From Nocardioides islandensis (GTDB taxonomy: Bacteria; Actinomycetota; Actinomycetes; Propionibacteriales; Nocardioidaceae), in the NCBI RefSeq assembly GCF_015352455.1, contig NZ_JADKPN010000009.1, forward strand, positions 1-64,000: a stretch of 64,000 bases of DNA. Reading direction: 5' to 3'. The position numbers and the translations under genes were made by a program. Below the pieces are notes generated by a model. It saw only the letters and a list, made by a program, of their open reading frames with translations. It did not search any database and was not told where the DNA came from. Positions 25,147 through 33,531 of the stretch are shown one piece after another. The stretch's first letter is position 1; every line of letters starts with the position of its first letter.

Positions 25147-26765
25147 CTGGGACAGCCGCAGGGCCAACCGTTGGGGTCGTTGGCCTTGGCAAGAGCTTCC
25201 CGGGCGTTCGGGCCCTCGACGACGTCTCCATCCAGTTCGTCCCAGGTGCCGTGCACGCGCTGGTCGGCGAGAACGGAGCGGGCAAGAGCACCCTCATCAA
25301 GATCCTCGCCGGCGCCCAGCGACCGGACACGGGTCACGTCGAGATCGGTGGCGACCCGGTCAAGCTTGCCACACCAGCAGATAGCGCGAAGCACGGTCTC
25401 GCCTTCATCCACCAAGAGCCGAACCTCGTGGAAGACCTCACCGTGGCCGAGAACGTCCTGCTCGGCAGTCGCGACGCCCTCGTGGGGAGGTTCGTGGTCA
25501 ACAGGCCCGCGATGGCCCGGCGGTTGCGGGAGCTCATGAAGCCACTCGGACTCAAGGTCAAGGCCTCGACGCTCGTCTCAGAACTGGGGACGGCGGACCA
25601 GACGCTCGTCGCCATCGCACGAGCACTCCACAAGGATGCCCACTTCCTCGTCTTCGATGAGCCGACCGCAGCGCTCAGCGACATCGAGAGCGAGCGCCTC
25701 TTCGCGATCATCGACGACCTCGTTGCCAGCGGCCGCACCGTCGTCTACGTCTCCCATCGTCTGCACGAGGTCTTCCGACTGGCCAGCACGGTCTCGGTCC
25801 TCAAGGACGGCCGCTTGGTCAGCACCCTCCCCACGGCGGAACTCAAGGACCGCGACCACTTGGTCTCCCTCATCCTCGGCCGGGAGTCCGAGCAGCGACA
25901 GGCGCCCACCGCCGACTTCGAAAACCTCGGAGTGCAGGCGGACGCTCTCGCGGATGAGTCTCCCGGTCAGTTCGCCGCGGACACTCCGGAGGAACAACCG
26001 GAGCCAGCGCTCGAGGCCGTCAGACTGAGCGACGGAGGCAAGGTGCGCGACGCCACCTTCGCTCTCTACCCAGGACGGATCACGGGGATGGCGGGCCTGG
26101 TAGGCGCGGGCCGCACCGAGCTCGCCGCGATGCTCTGCGGTGCAAGCCGGCCGCAGTCCGGTGAGCTGCGCCTTCGTGACCACCCGGTCCGGTTCCGATC
26201 TCCCCAACGGGCGATTCGCGCCGGGATCGCCCTCGTCCCCGAGGACCGACGCCACCTCGGGGCGCTCAGGGAGCTCAGCGTTCGTGAGAACCTGACGATC
26301 CCATTCCTTGGCCGGTTCCGGGTCGGTCGCGTGCTCCCGATCGTCAATCGCCGGCGGGAGGCAAGGTTTGCGAGGACCTCCGTCAATCGCCTCGCCATCA
26401 AGGTCACCGGCCTCGACCAGGAGATCGCCACGCTGTCAGGTGGGAACCAGCAGAAGGTCATCGTCTCCCGGTGGATCGGCGCCGGAGCCAACGTGTTCGT
26501 GTTCGACGAGCCCACCCAAGGTGTCGACGTCGGCGCCAGGTCCGAGATCTATGCGGTCATGCGGGAGCTCGCCAACGAAGGTGCTGCGGTCCTGATGATC
26601 TCCTCCGATCTAGAGGAGGTTGTCGACCAGTCGGACGACGTCCTGGTCATGCGTGAAGGGGTGGTGGTCGCGCACCTCGACACCCCGGATGAGCGGGAGA
26701 TCCTGCGCGCTTGCTACGGGCACGAGCCGGCGCGCTCGGCGGTCGCGCTGACGTCGCGGCCATGA
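25143..26765 (+). CDS. ABC importer ATPase, two domains (RbsA-like)
   Basis: A 540-aa CUT2-type ATPase with two ABC domains. Domain 1 has Walker A GENGAGKST and FDEPTAALSD as Walker B, although its signature VSELGTADQT departs from LSGGQ. Domain 2 shows a degenerate Walker A GLVGAGRTE and an intact TLSGGNQQKV signature and FDEPTQGVDVGA, as in RbsA-type proteins. Here domain 1 therefore carries the usual complete ATP site and domain 2 the degenerate one. An insert between the domains is Glu/Asp/Pro-rich (residues about 260-290). ATGA overlaps the permease stop and the next gene's ATG overlaps its stop. Confidence 0.9.
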   Translation: MTGTAAGPTVGVVGLGKSFPGVRALDDVSIQFVPGAVHALVGENGAGKSTLIKILAGAQRPDTGHVEIGGDPVKLATPADSAKHGLAFIHQEPNLVEDLTVAENVLLGSRDALVGRFVVNRPAMARRLRELMKPLGLKVKASTLVSELGTADQTLVAIARALHKDAHFLVFDEPTAALSDIESERLFAIIDDLVASGRTVVYVSHRLHEVFRLASTVSVLKDGRLVSTLPTAELKDRDHLVSLILGRESEQRQAPTADFENLGVQADALADESPGQFAADTPEEQPEPALEAVRLSDGGKVRDATFALYPGRITGMAGLVGAGRTELAAMLCGASRPQSGELRLRDHPVRFRSPQRAIRAGIALVPEDRRHLGALRELSVRENLTIPFLGRFRVGRVLPIVNRRREARFARTSVNRLAIKVTGLDQEIATLSGGNQQKVIVSRWIGAGANVFVFDEPTQGVDVGARSEIYAVMRELANEGAAVLMISSDLEEVVDQSDDVLVMREGVVVAHLDTPDEREILRACYGHEPARSAVALTSRP

Positions 26766-27319
26766 TGATCGCCTTCTCGGGCCAGCATCCTGTCCTGGGA
26801 GAGCACACCTGGGTCGCTCCGGGGGTCGTGCTGGTGGGTGACGTTCGGCTGCACGAGGAATCGAGCATCTGGTTCAGGGCTGTGCTTCGAGGAGACAACG
26901 ACCGCATCGAGATCGGCGCGCAGAGCAACATCCAGGACGGCTGCGTCCTCCACGTCGACCGTGGATACCCCATCCGTGTCGAACGTCGCGTGTCCGTGGG
27001 CCACCGAGCAATCCTCCACGGGTGCACCGTCGAGGACGACGCCCTCATTGGGATGGGAGCCATCGTGATGAACGGCGCACGCATCGGCGCCGGCAGCATC
27101 GTCGGCGCGGGAGCCGTGGTCTCGGCTGGAACTGACGTGCCGCCACGCTCACTTGTCCTCGGAGTGCCCGGTCGGATCAAGGGATCGGTCACGGACGAGC
27201 AGCTGGACGGCACTCGGGCCAACGCACGGGACTACGTGGCGCTCGCCCGGTCCATGGCTTCCCTGAGCAAGACGGCGTCCTCTGCCACAAGCGCCCACTC
27301 CGGTGAGGCGACCAGCTGA
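26762..27319 (+). CDS. Gamma carbonic anhydrase-like hexapeptide protein
   Basis: A 185-aa left-handed beta-helix protein of the YrdA/PaaY gamma-class family. The helix has RAVLRGDNDRIEIG, QDGCVLHVD (first zinc His), and VGHRAILHGC (two further His), matching the three-His zinc site, followed by the IGMGAIVMNGARIG repeats. The C-terminal ~40 residues are Ala/Ser-rich and look unstructured. It is the last gene of the transport operon, overlapping the ATPase stop. PaaY-like relatives act as thioesterases near CoA catabolic genes; whether this one does is an inference. Confidence 0.85.
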   Translation: MMIAFSGQHPVLGEHTWVAPGVVLVGDVRLHEESSIWFRAVLRGDNDRIEIGAQSNIQDGCVLHVDRGYPIRVERRVSVGHRAILHGCTVEDDALIGMGAIVMNGARIGAGSIVGAGAVVSAGTDVPPRSLVLGVPGRIKGSVTDEQLDGTRANARDYVALARSMASLSKTASSATSAHSGEATS

Positions 27320-27376
27320 GGCGACTGGACGCCTGAGCCGTTGGACAGGTCACGCACCTGTCGTCCGGCGAGTTCA

Positions 27377-27527
27377 GTCCCCACCTGGTCCCCAAGAATT
27401 CGAGGAGCAACCAACAGTTGCCAACACGGCCAAACACGTTTGCCCAGGTCAGAGGTCATGTCCGTCGGCATCCAACGCTTTCCAACCCCGCGAGAACGCT
27501 CCCCGGCCTACAGGCCAGCTCCTCCGC
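27377..27527. repeat. Right arm of element 1, direct repeat with 34891-35041
   Basis: The 151 bases recur at 34891-35041 with no net insertion or deletion (offset 7,514) and scattered mismatches. The block begins with GTCCCCACCTGGTCCCCAAG, passes through CAGTTGCCAAC and CACGTTTGC, and ends with the rnpB 3' end. It is the right arm and core of element 1. That element 2 ends with the same arm supports a common origin or a shared integrase specificity. Confidence 0.8.
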
Positions 27528-27585
27528 TTCAAACCGCTGACCTGCGTGAACGCGATCAGAACACCGCTGTAGTCCCCACCAGTCC
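27502..27585. repeat. att junction between element 1 and element 2
   Basis: A duplicate of the rnpB 3' end and following arm (4858-4941). From 27502 it holds the core CCCGGCCTACAGGCCAGCTC and the rest of rnpB, then the left arm with CCGCTGACCTGCG, CGCGATCAGAACAC and GTCCCCACCAGTCCCC. Its left side continues the right arm of element 1 and its right side is the left arm of element 2, so this is a tandem junction. Confidence 0.78.
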
Positions 27586-28170
27586 CCGAGACGTGAAGCC
27601 GGCACGAAAGTCGGGCCCCCTCGGTCCAGGCGAAAGAATGGTCAGGGTTCGCAGCTAGAAGCCGTGAGAACCTCGGACTGCGGCCGCCCGCGCGAGTCGC
27701 CGTGCCTCGAGCCACCAGGGCTCGTGGGTCTCAACGCCGCGTCGCCCAAGACGAGCTAGGCCGCTCCAGCCGATTCAGCCGACACCCTCGCCACTCCACT
27801 GCATCACCACAGCAGGGCGCCGGCGTCCACGAGCGCCCGCGAGGGGGGCGCTGGACGGCGCCGCGCGACCACGCTGGGGGCAAGAGTCGCGTTCAGTACC
27901 TCGCGCGGACGTAGAGCTGCTCGATCTCCAGCCCGTCGCTGAGACCTGGCTCTGTCGGGGCCGATCCCTGGTTGACCTTGAGGGAGCCCACGGACCGCGC
28001 AATGTTGGGCGAGGTGGGCTGCCAGCTCGGCAGGGTCGTTGTCGGCGCCGAACGACTCCGTGAAGGGTCTCTGCTTTCAGGAAGCGAGCGCAACCGCGCC
28101 CTTGACCGTGGGACGTTCGAACCTGTACGCCATGAGTCCCGGTCAAGCCATGACTTCACGGAGGACGACC
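27586..28170. other. Gene-free stretch at the left end of element 2
   Basis: No convincing gene is seen between the att junction and the SnoaL-like gene. The minus strand of roughly 27893-28100 reads open with NIARSVGSLKVNQG and LEIEQLYVRARY, which might be the tail of a degraded gene, but there is no credible start and no family is recognised. Confidence 0.35.
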
Positions 28171-28578
28171 ATGCTGGATGAGCAGAGCCTCCTCGAGGCG
28201 CTCCGTCGACATTGGGACTACTCCGGCGTCGACGAGGACATCGCGGGCGAGATCTACCACCAGGACGCCGTCCTCGAGTTTCCCCAGTCCGGAGAGCGCT
28301 TCGAGGGCCTCGCCAACTTCGTGGAGTGGCGCCGCCAGTACCCAGCGAAGCTGAAGTTCCACACCCGCCGCATCGTCCAGCGCGACGATCTGGTCGTCGT
28401 CGAGAACGTGATCAGCTACGACGGCGGACCATGGATGTACGCGGTCAGCATCATGGAGTTCCGGGGCGAGCTCGTCGCCCGCGAGCGGATCTACATCATG
28501 GATCCCTGGGAGGCTCCGGAGTGGCGCCAGCCGTGGCGGGCGGACGGCGACGCGGATGCTCCGATCCCGCCGCCGTAG
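28171..28578 (+). CDS. SnoaL/NTF2-like protein
   Basis: A 135-aa protein of the nuclear-transport-factor-2-like fold: N-terminal helices (LLEALRRHWDYSGVDED), IYHQDAVLEFPQSGERFEG (the typical Asp-containing turn) and the strands HTRRIVQRDDLVVVENVISYDGG. The family has no fixed function, binding small ligands or acting as isomerases. GGAGG lies 7 bases before the ATG. It is the first gene of element 2 after the att site. Confidence 0.8.
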   Translation: MLDEQSLLEALRRHWDYSGVDEDIAGEIYHQDAVLEFPQSGERFEGLANFVEWRRQYPAKLKFHTRRIVQRDDLVVVENVISYDGGPWMYAVSIMEFRGELVARERIYIMDPWEAPEWRQPWRADGDADAPIPPP

Positions 28579-28721
28579 CGCCCGCCACGGGCGGTCAGCG
28601 CAGGTCGAAGACCGCCGTGTCGGCGAGGTTCGTTCCGTCGATGTTGGCGTAGACCTTGTGTGTCCCCGTCCCACCGAGCCGGGAGCCGTCGTCGTGCTGA
28701 CGACCTCCCTGGTCTTGGGCA

Positions 28722-28946
28722 CTCCTCGTCGCCGCCGGGATCGGCAGCGGACCGGGCTACCTGAGCGGAGGCACCCTGCGCAACATCGGCAGTGCTGCTG
28801 AACTCGGCATCCCGCTGTTCTGGCTCTGGATGCTCTCGCGCGGGATCTTCCTGGCCCGGGGTCGCACTCAAGCGGTTCGGGTCCCCCCGCGGGCCTCGAG
28901 GGCGACGTACCCGACCCAGCCGAACAGCAGGACCAGGAACACGTAG
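28722..28946 (+). pseudogene. Remnant of a membrane protein C-terminus
   Basis: An open stretch with LLVAAGIGSGPGYLSGG, LRNIGSAAELGIPLFWLWM and SRGIFLARGR reads like the C-terminal transmembrane helix of a larger protein. It has no credible start codon after the preceding TGA (28698-28700), and its end overlaps the start of the opposite DUF998-like gene's 3' end. It is therefore treated as a truncated relic. The family is not certain. Confidence 0.35.
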
Positions 28947-29524
28947 AAGCCGAGCTGGCCCTGGTGAGATGCGAGTGCGGCGACGAAGGCGAGCGGCGCC
29001 AGGGCCGATACCTTGGCGAGGCGCGAAAGCCCGGGAGTACGGCGAGCGGCCAGGGCGACCGCGAGCGGCGCGGTCATGGCCGAGAAGAGCACCACGAGGA
29101 ACATCAGGCCGTGCAGGAGTCCGTGCCACGTGACCGGGTCGCCTTGGCGGATCATCGAGGCGTCGAGACGCGCGGCGCTGAGCGTGATCCCCATCCCCAT
29201 CAGGCCGACGAGCCCGACCGCGACAGCACGGGTGCGTCCCCTCGGCAATAGGGACCGGACGGCGGGCAGCAGGGACAGGATGCCGAGACCAGCCACCGCG
29301 AACCCGGCCACCTGTGCCCATCCGTGTGGACCGAGTGCCAGCATCGAGGGCCACGGCAGGTCGGCGTCGCCGCGCAGGGTCCACCCGTAGGACGAGAGGT
29401 AGTCGCGGCTGAGCCAGCTGTTGATGGCGACCTCGGCCAGGAATACCGGTCCCGTCACCAGGGGCACTCGAGCCAGCTCTTGCGCGTACCCCTGTGAGGG
29501 CGGACGGATGAGGGTGTCGGTCAT
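28868..29524 (-). CDS. DUF998-like membrane protein
   Basis: A 218-aa integral membrane protein with about five or six hydrophobic segments (residues about 16-35, 65-90, 95-125, 135-160, 170-195). The pattern (PHGWAQVAGFAVAGLGIL and WHGLLHGLMFLVVL with two His) resembles DUF998 family proteins, whose function is unknown. AAGGAG lies 6 bases before the ATG. It is divergent from the kinase gene at 29637, with about 110 bases between them, so a common promoter region is likely and the response regulator could control it. Confidence 0.75.
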   Translation of the reverse strand: MTDTLIRPPSQGYAQELARVPLVTGPVFLAEVAINSWLSRDYLSSYGWTLRGDADLPWPSMLALGPHGWAQVAGFAVAGLGILSLLPAVRSLLPRGRTRAVAVGLVGLMGMGITLSAARLDASMIRQGDPVTWHGLLHGLMFLVVLFSAMTAPLAVALAARRTPGLSRLAKVSALAPLAFVAALASHQGQLGFYVFLVLLFGWVGYVALEARGGTRTA

Positions 29525-29636
29525 GGCGGGCTCCTTCTCGTCGGTGGGACGCGGCGAGTCTCGGGCTGTCCGGCCTCGTCGCGGATCCACCCCAGGGGCG
29601 AGTGGCTCCGCCGTACGGGTGAGGAGGGGGTCAGCC

Positions 29637-30800
29637 ATGAGAGGGAGGCGCACGAGGCCGGCGCGTCGCTACGCTCCGATCGTGTGGCGCTCCCTGGGGG
29701 ACCGTGGACGCATCCTGCTCGACATCGTCGTGGCCCTGACGGTGCTGGTGCTCGGCCAGGTCGACCTCTGGGGGGCATCCGGCGGCCACATCGTGGGCCC
29801 GAAGTGGGTCAGCGCCGTCACCTTCGCGGTGATGGCCGGCGCCGTCGCACTGTGGCGGCGACACCCCCTCGAAGGCCTGCTGGTCGCTCTGGCGGTCTTC
29901 TCGGTGACCAACGCGGTGCTGGGCTCGTCCCAGGCGCTGGGCGGCTTCCTGGCCGCCACCGTCCTGGCGTACGGCGCCGGGGCTCACGAGTCACGCCGTC
30001 GAGCCCTGTGGGGTCTGGCTGCGCTCGTGACCGCGATGGGGATCCACGAGCTGTTCGACCCGAGCCTGAAGAGCGTCGGCGACGTCGCGGGTGCACTCGT
30101 CTTCGACTTCGCATGCGTCGCAATCTGGTTCGTCGGTGCCTACGGCCGCGCCCGCCGGGAGCTGCTGGCCGAGCTGAGGGACCGGGCCGACCGGGCTGCC
30201 ACCGAGGAGCGCAGTCGGATAGCCCGCGAGCTGCACGACCTGGTCGCCCACGGAGTGACGGTGATGGTGCTGCAGGCCGAGGCCGCCGACGAGGTGCTGG
30301 ACAGCGACCCTGTGGTCGCCCGCATGGCGATCCGGAAGATCCAGGCCACGGGCAGGACGAGCCTGTCCGAGCTACGCACCTCACTCGGGTTGTTGAAGCA
30401 GGGCGAGGGCCGGGCGTTGTCACCCCAGCCCGGCTCCCAGGACCTTGCCGATCTGATCAGGCGGACCGAGTCGGCCGGGCTCCCCATCGACTACCACTGG
30501 GACGGCGACCGCGACATCGGCAGCGCCCTCTCGGTCTCGGTGTACCGGATCGTGCAGGAGGCTCTGACCAACGTGCTGCGGCATGCCCACGCCTCCGCCG
30601 CAGCCGTGAGCGTGACCGTCGACGACGCCGTACACGTAGTTGTCCAGGACGACGGGGACGGGCCCTCACCGGATCACGACGGAAACGGCCTGCCGGGCAT
30701 TAGGGCGCGAGCCGAGATGTTCGGTGGCAGCATGCGCACTCAGGCCGTGTCGCCGCACGGCTTCCGGGTCGAGGTCGTGATGCCGAGGAGCCCGTCATGA
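29637..30800 (+). CDS. NarL-type sensor histidine kinase
   Basis: A 387-aa membrane kinase. Several hydrophobic segments (about residues 27-160) precede a DesK/HisKA_3-type dimerisation domain with the phospho-acceptor His in RIARELHDLVAHGVTVM, and an HATPase domain: VQEALTNVLRHAHA (N-box), DDGDGPS and GNGLPGIRARAE. GAGGAGG stands near the ATG at 29637. Its stop overlaps the start of the response regulator (ATGA), so the pair is coupled. The signal is unknown; a divergent DUF998-like membrane protein is the likely target or partner. Confidence 0.88.
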   Translation: MRGRRTRPARRYAPIVWRSLGDRGRILLDIVVALTVLVLGQVDLWGASGGHIVGPKWVSAVTFAVMAGAVALWRRHPLEGLLVALAVFSVTNAVLGSSQALGGFLAATVLAYGAGAHESRRRALWGLAALVTAMGIHELFDPSLKSVGDVAGALVFDFACVAIWFVGAYGRARRELLAELRDRADRAATEERSRIARELHDLVAHGVTVMVLQAEAADEVLDSDPVVARMAIRKIQATGRTSLSELRTSLGLLKQGEGRALSPQPGSQDLADLIRRTESAGLPIDYHWDGDRDIGSALSVSVYRIVQEALTNVLRHAHASAAAVSVTVDDAVHVVVQDDGDGPSPDHDGNGLPGIRARAEMFGGSMRTQAVSPHGFRVEVVMPRSPS

Positions 30801-31474
30801 TCCGGGTGCTGCTGGTCGACGACCAGGAGCTGGTCCGCGAAGGCGTCCGGGTCATCCTCGATGCCCAGCCCGACATCGAGGTGGTCGGCGAGCTCGGCGA
30901 CGCCACGACCATCGTTGAGACCACCCGGCGTGCCCGCCCGGACGTGGTGCTGATGGACGTCCGCATGCCGAGGACCAACGGCATCGAGGGCACCAGGGCT
31001 CTGCGCGCATCGGGGCTGTCCGGGGTCGCCGTGCTCGTGCTGACCACCTTCGACCTCGACGAGTACGTCTACGAAGCACTCCTCGCCGGCGCGAACGGGT
31101 TCCTGCTCAAGGACGCACCGCGCCAACGCCTGCTCGAGGCAGTGCGCGTACTGGCGGCTGGCGAGGCCCTCCTCGACCCAGTGGTGACCCGGCGACTGAT
31201 CGAGTCGTTCATCCGCGGCAGGCCCACGCCCGAGCCTCCTGTCTCCCTTCGGCGGCTGTCTGAACGGGAGGCCGAGGTCTTGCACGCCCTGGGCCGAGGG
31301 CTCACTAACGCCGAGATCGGCACCGCCCTGCACATCACCGAGGCAACAGTGAAGACCCACGTCGCCAACGTGCTGCGCAAGCTGGGGCTGCGCGACCGCA
31401 CTCACGCGGTGATCTTCGCTTACGAGGCCGGGGTGCTACGTCCTGGCCGATCCGACGGTCCCCTCAGCAGGTAG
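30797..31474 (+). CDS. LuxR/NarL-type response regulator
   Basis: A 225-aa regulator. The receiver domain has the acidic pair DD (residues 8-9), phospho-acceptor Asp in VLMDVRMP (Asp54), and Lys in FLLKDAP. The C-terminal LuxR helix-turn-helix is LSEREAEVLHALGRG followed by EATVKTHVANVLRKL. It is coupled to the upstream kinase by a 4-base overlap. Its targets are not shown by the sequence. Confidence 0.9.
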   Translation: MIRVLLVDDQELVREGVRVILDAQPDIEVVGELGDATTIVETTRRARPDVVLMDVRMPRTNGIEGTRALRASGLSGVAVLVLTTFDLDEYVYEALLAGANGFLLKDAPRQRLLEAVRVLAAGEALLDPVVTRRLIESFIRGRPTPEPPVSLRRLSEREAEVLHALGRGLTNAEIGTALHITEATVKTHVANVLRKLGLRDRTHAVIFAYEAGVLRPGRSDGPLSR

Positions 31475-31542
31475 AGCCGGCGGCCCAGACGCGAGCCCGC
31501 GGTTGCGTTGAGGTCGGACGAGCCCGCGGCAACGGAGCAGGG

Positions 31543-31790
31543 TCAGGGGGTCGCGAGGGTGGCGGCACCGATCCGGACACAGAGGTCGTCCGGCTCCTCG
31601 AGCATGTCGCCGACACCCCAGACCTGGTTGCGCTTCCGATTGGTCAAGGGCCGATGTACGTCGTCCTGACGAGCCGGTCCACGGCCCTGTACGCCGCGCT
31701 GGTGGCGCCGCCGACCTTGGCCTCGGCCTCGTCGGCCGACAGCACGGGGTTCTCCGGCGGGACCGCGAGCAGCCGCGCGGTTGCGCCGTC
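31543..31790 (-). pseudogene. Decayed Fic-family protein, C-terminal end
   Basis: The minus strand carries NPVLSADEAEAKVGG and SAAYRAVDRLV, and after a frameshift TNRKRNQVWGVGDMLEE and a stop at 31543-31545. This combination of a winged-helix segment (SxxTAxRxxDxLV) and a conserved RKRNxVW patch is the C-terminus of many bacterial Fic proteins. The catalytic Fic motif (HPFxxGNG) is not present. The frameshift and truncation mark it as a relic. The plus strand nearby (31840-31930) has an unassigned open stretch ending GGIPG. Confidence 0.5.
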
Positions 31791-31962
31791 GCTGCGGACA
31801 CGGCCGAGCGGGTCACGGACGACTGTGGGAACTTCGCAATCCGGGCCGCAGTCACCCGTGACGGGGACGTCCTGCGCCTGGACTTCGTGTCCACCACCGA
31901 AGGCCTCGCCGGGGGGATCCCCGGCTAGGCCTGGCAGCGGCTCCTCTACGACAGCAAGCCCT

Positions 31963-33003
31963 TCACCCGCCAGGAGTGACGGCAGGCTCGACCCGAGGGT
32001 GACGGCCGAACACGGTCCGGTCACCGAAGGCAGGACGCGCATCGGTCCCGTCCGCGTCGACAGCCAGCAGCTCCGGGGCCCCGGTGCCCGCACCCAGCAG
32101 CCCCGAGAACAGCAGCCCCGACCCGTCCGGGAGCCAGGTGGGCTCGGCGGCGAACCCGCCCGCGTCTGCCACCGTTGTCACGCGCACCGGCGTACCGCCG
32201 GTGGGTGCGATCGTGAACAGGTCTGGCGCCGCGGCGTCGGCCGTCGCGAGCGCCGAGTAGACGATGCGGGACCCGTCGGGGCTCCAGTCCGCGGTGGCGG
32301 CGAACAGCTTCGGGTCGGTCAGCGACCGGAGAGGCTGGTTCGGCAGGTCGGCGCCGGTGACGGTGAGCGTGACGCCGTCGATGTCCGCCTCCAGGCCAGG
32401 GTCGACCTTGTGCACGAGCTCGAACACCAGGCACTTCCCGTCAGGCGACCAGCGGACACCGGCGGTGAACTCCATCCGGCCGGTCTCACGCAGCACGGTC
32501 ACCTCGCCGGTGCGCACGTCGACGGTCTCCAGGGTCCCGTACCCCGCTCCCCCTCGCTCGCTGCTGCGGCTGTAGGCGATCCGCGTGCCGTCTGGCGACC
32601 ACGCCGGGTCGTCGAACCAGCGACAGGTCCCACGGCAGTCGAGCAGCATGGTGGCGTGACCGCCGTCCCGATCGGCGACCCAGAGGTCCTCGCGCTGGCC
32701 GCCGCCCATCGCGAAGACGAACCGCCGGCCGCTCGGGTCCCAGTCTGGGTTGGACTGGAAGCCACGGCCCACGTCGGCGACAGGCGCGTTCAGGTCGGTG
32801 CCGTCGGAGCGCACCAGGGCCACCTCGGTCCGGGTGGCACCTCGTTGCTGGAACAGGACCCACGGTCCGTGGTCGGGGTCGGGGGGCGGGGCTGCTGCGG
32901 CAGAGGGTGTCTGGGCTCCGGAACAGGCCGCGAGGATGGTGGTGGTCAGCACGAGAACGGCGCCCACCACCAGGGCGCGGCCTCGGATCACAAAGGTGTG
33001 CAT
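31963..33003 (-). CDS. TolB-like beta-propeller lipoprotein
   Basis: A 346-aa exported lipoprotein with a lipobox (TTILAACSG) near residue 24-27. The mature protein carries at least five PD40/WD40-like repeats with the motif W-x-PDG-x-x: WDPSGRRFVFAMG, WSPDGTRIAYS, WSPDGKCLVFE, WSPDGSRIVYS and WLPDGSGLLFSG. Such TolB-type propellers bind partners or act as periplasmic scaffolds. ATG at 33001-33003 is chosen because it precedes the basic HTFVIRGR signal start, although the ribosome site is weak. No neighbour suggests a role. Confidence 0.8.
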   Translation of the reverse strand: MHTFVIRGRALVVGAVLVLTTTILAACSGAQTPSAAAAPPPDPDHGPWVLFQQRGATRTEVALVRSDGTDLNAPVADVGRGFQSNPDWDPSGRRFVFAMGGGQREDLWVADRDGGHATMLLDCRGTCRWFDDPAWSPDGTRIAYSRSSERGGAGYGTLETVDVRTGEVTVLRETGRMEFTAGVRWSPDGKCLVFELVHKVDPGLEADIDGVTLTVTGADLPNQPLRSLTDPKLFAATADWSPDGSRIVYSALATADAAAPDLFTIAPTGGTPVRVTTVADAGGFAAEPTWLPDGSGLLFSGLLGAGTGAPELLAVDADGTDARPAFGDRTVFGRHPRVEPAVTPGG

Positions 33004-33420
33004 GCCCCCTACAGTCACGGGGAACTCCGTACTTCCACTCCCGCGCTCAGGAATCTCCACCTGGCCGGGTGGTGCTAGGCCGTGAGAGCGAGGACCAGGA
33101 GGACCGCTGCGGGTCCGTCCCCACCAGCCCGACCTGGCCCGCCTTCCCCACGAACCGTCCCACCGACCGCGTGAGCGCCATGCCCTCGGGCAGATGCCTC
33201 GCCACCGCGGCAGAGGCCGGCGTGGCGAGTCCGCGGGTCCACGGTTGGTCAGCGCTACTTCTTCAGATGCTTCTTCTTCGTCTTCCTCTTCATCGTGATC
33301 GTGGTCGTGCTGCTGATCGACTTCGTCTTGGCCCGCGTGCGGGTGAGCGAGCCGAGCCTGTGGTCTCGGCGTGTCGGATTACGAAGGCTCTCCTAGCGAG
33401 TTCGGGATAGAGTAGAGATT
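33004..33420. other. Region without a recognised gene
   Basis: No convincing gene is seen. At 33250-33396 the plus strand encodes a hydrophobic run (FFRCFFFVFLFIVIVVVLLI) ending at a TAG, which might be the tail of a degraded membrane gene, but there is no in-frame start and the surroundings do not fit. Toward 33400 the sequence becomes AT-richer and passes into the control region of the ATPase gene. Confidence 0.3.
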
Positions 33421-33478
33421 ATTGAATCCGCAACGTTAGCGTCATTGAATCTGCAAAATGACTGCTATGGTTTTTGCA
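33421..33478 (+). promoter_or_regulatory. Direct repeats and inverted repeat upstream of the DUF4143 ATPase
   Basis: ATTGAATCCGCAA (33421-33433) is repeated as ATTGAATCTGCAA (33444-33456) at a spacing of 23 bases, about two helical turns. TGCAAAA (33452-33458) and TTTTGCA (33472-33478) form a 7-bp inverted repeat. The stretch is much AT-richer than the surroundings and lies 50-110 bases before the ATPase start. It probably contains the promoter and a repressor site. Confidence 0.4.
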
Positions 33479-33531
33479 ACATCAGCCCGTGGTCGACGAG
33501 GCCAGAGGCGCGCAACCCAGGAGGCATGAGG

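Larger units (their letters stand above)
4884..27527. mobile_element. Integrative mobilizable element 1 at rnpB
   Basis: About 22.6 kb bounded by copies of the rnpB 3' end (4858-4883 and 27502-27527). It carries a tyrosine integrase, an excisionase-like gene and a MobF relaxase, but no recognisable type IV secretion genes, FtsK/TraB-type translocase or replication initiator. It is therefore best read as a mobilizable element (IME) rather than a self-transmissible ICE. The cargo is two probable anti-phage genes near the left end and a large catabolic and transport region on the right. The boundaries rest on the repeats; the assignment of all internal genes to one transfer event is an inference. 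Confidence 0.7.

Noticed and set aside
4884..27527. Element 1 as a prophage or self-transmissible ICE
   Set aside because: No capsid, terminase, portal, type IV secretion or FtsK-type genes were found. Only integrase, excisionase and relaxase are present.
33250..33396. A small membrane protein encoded on the plus strand
   Set aside because: The hydrophobic run is clear but there is no in-frame start codon or ribosome site, and the upstream codons look random.
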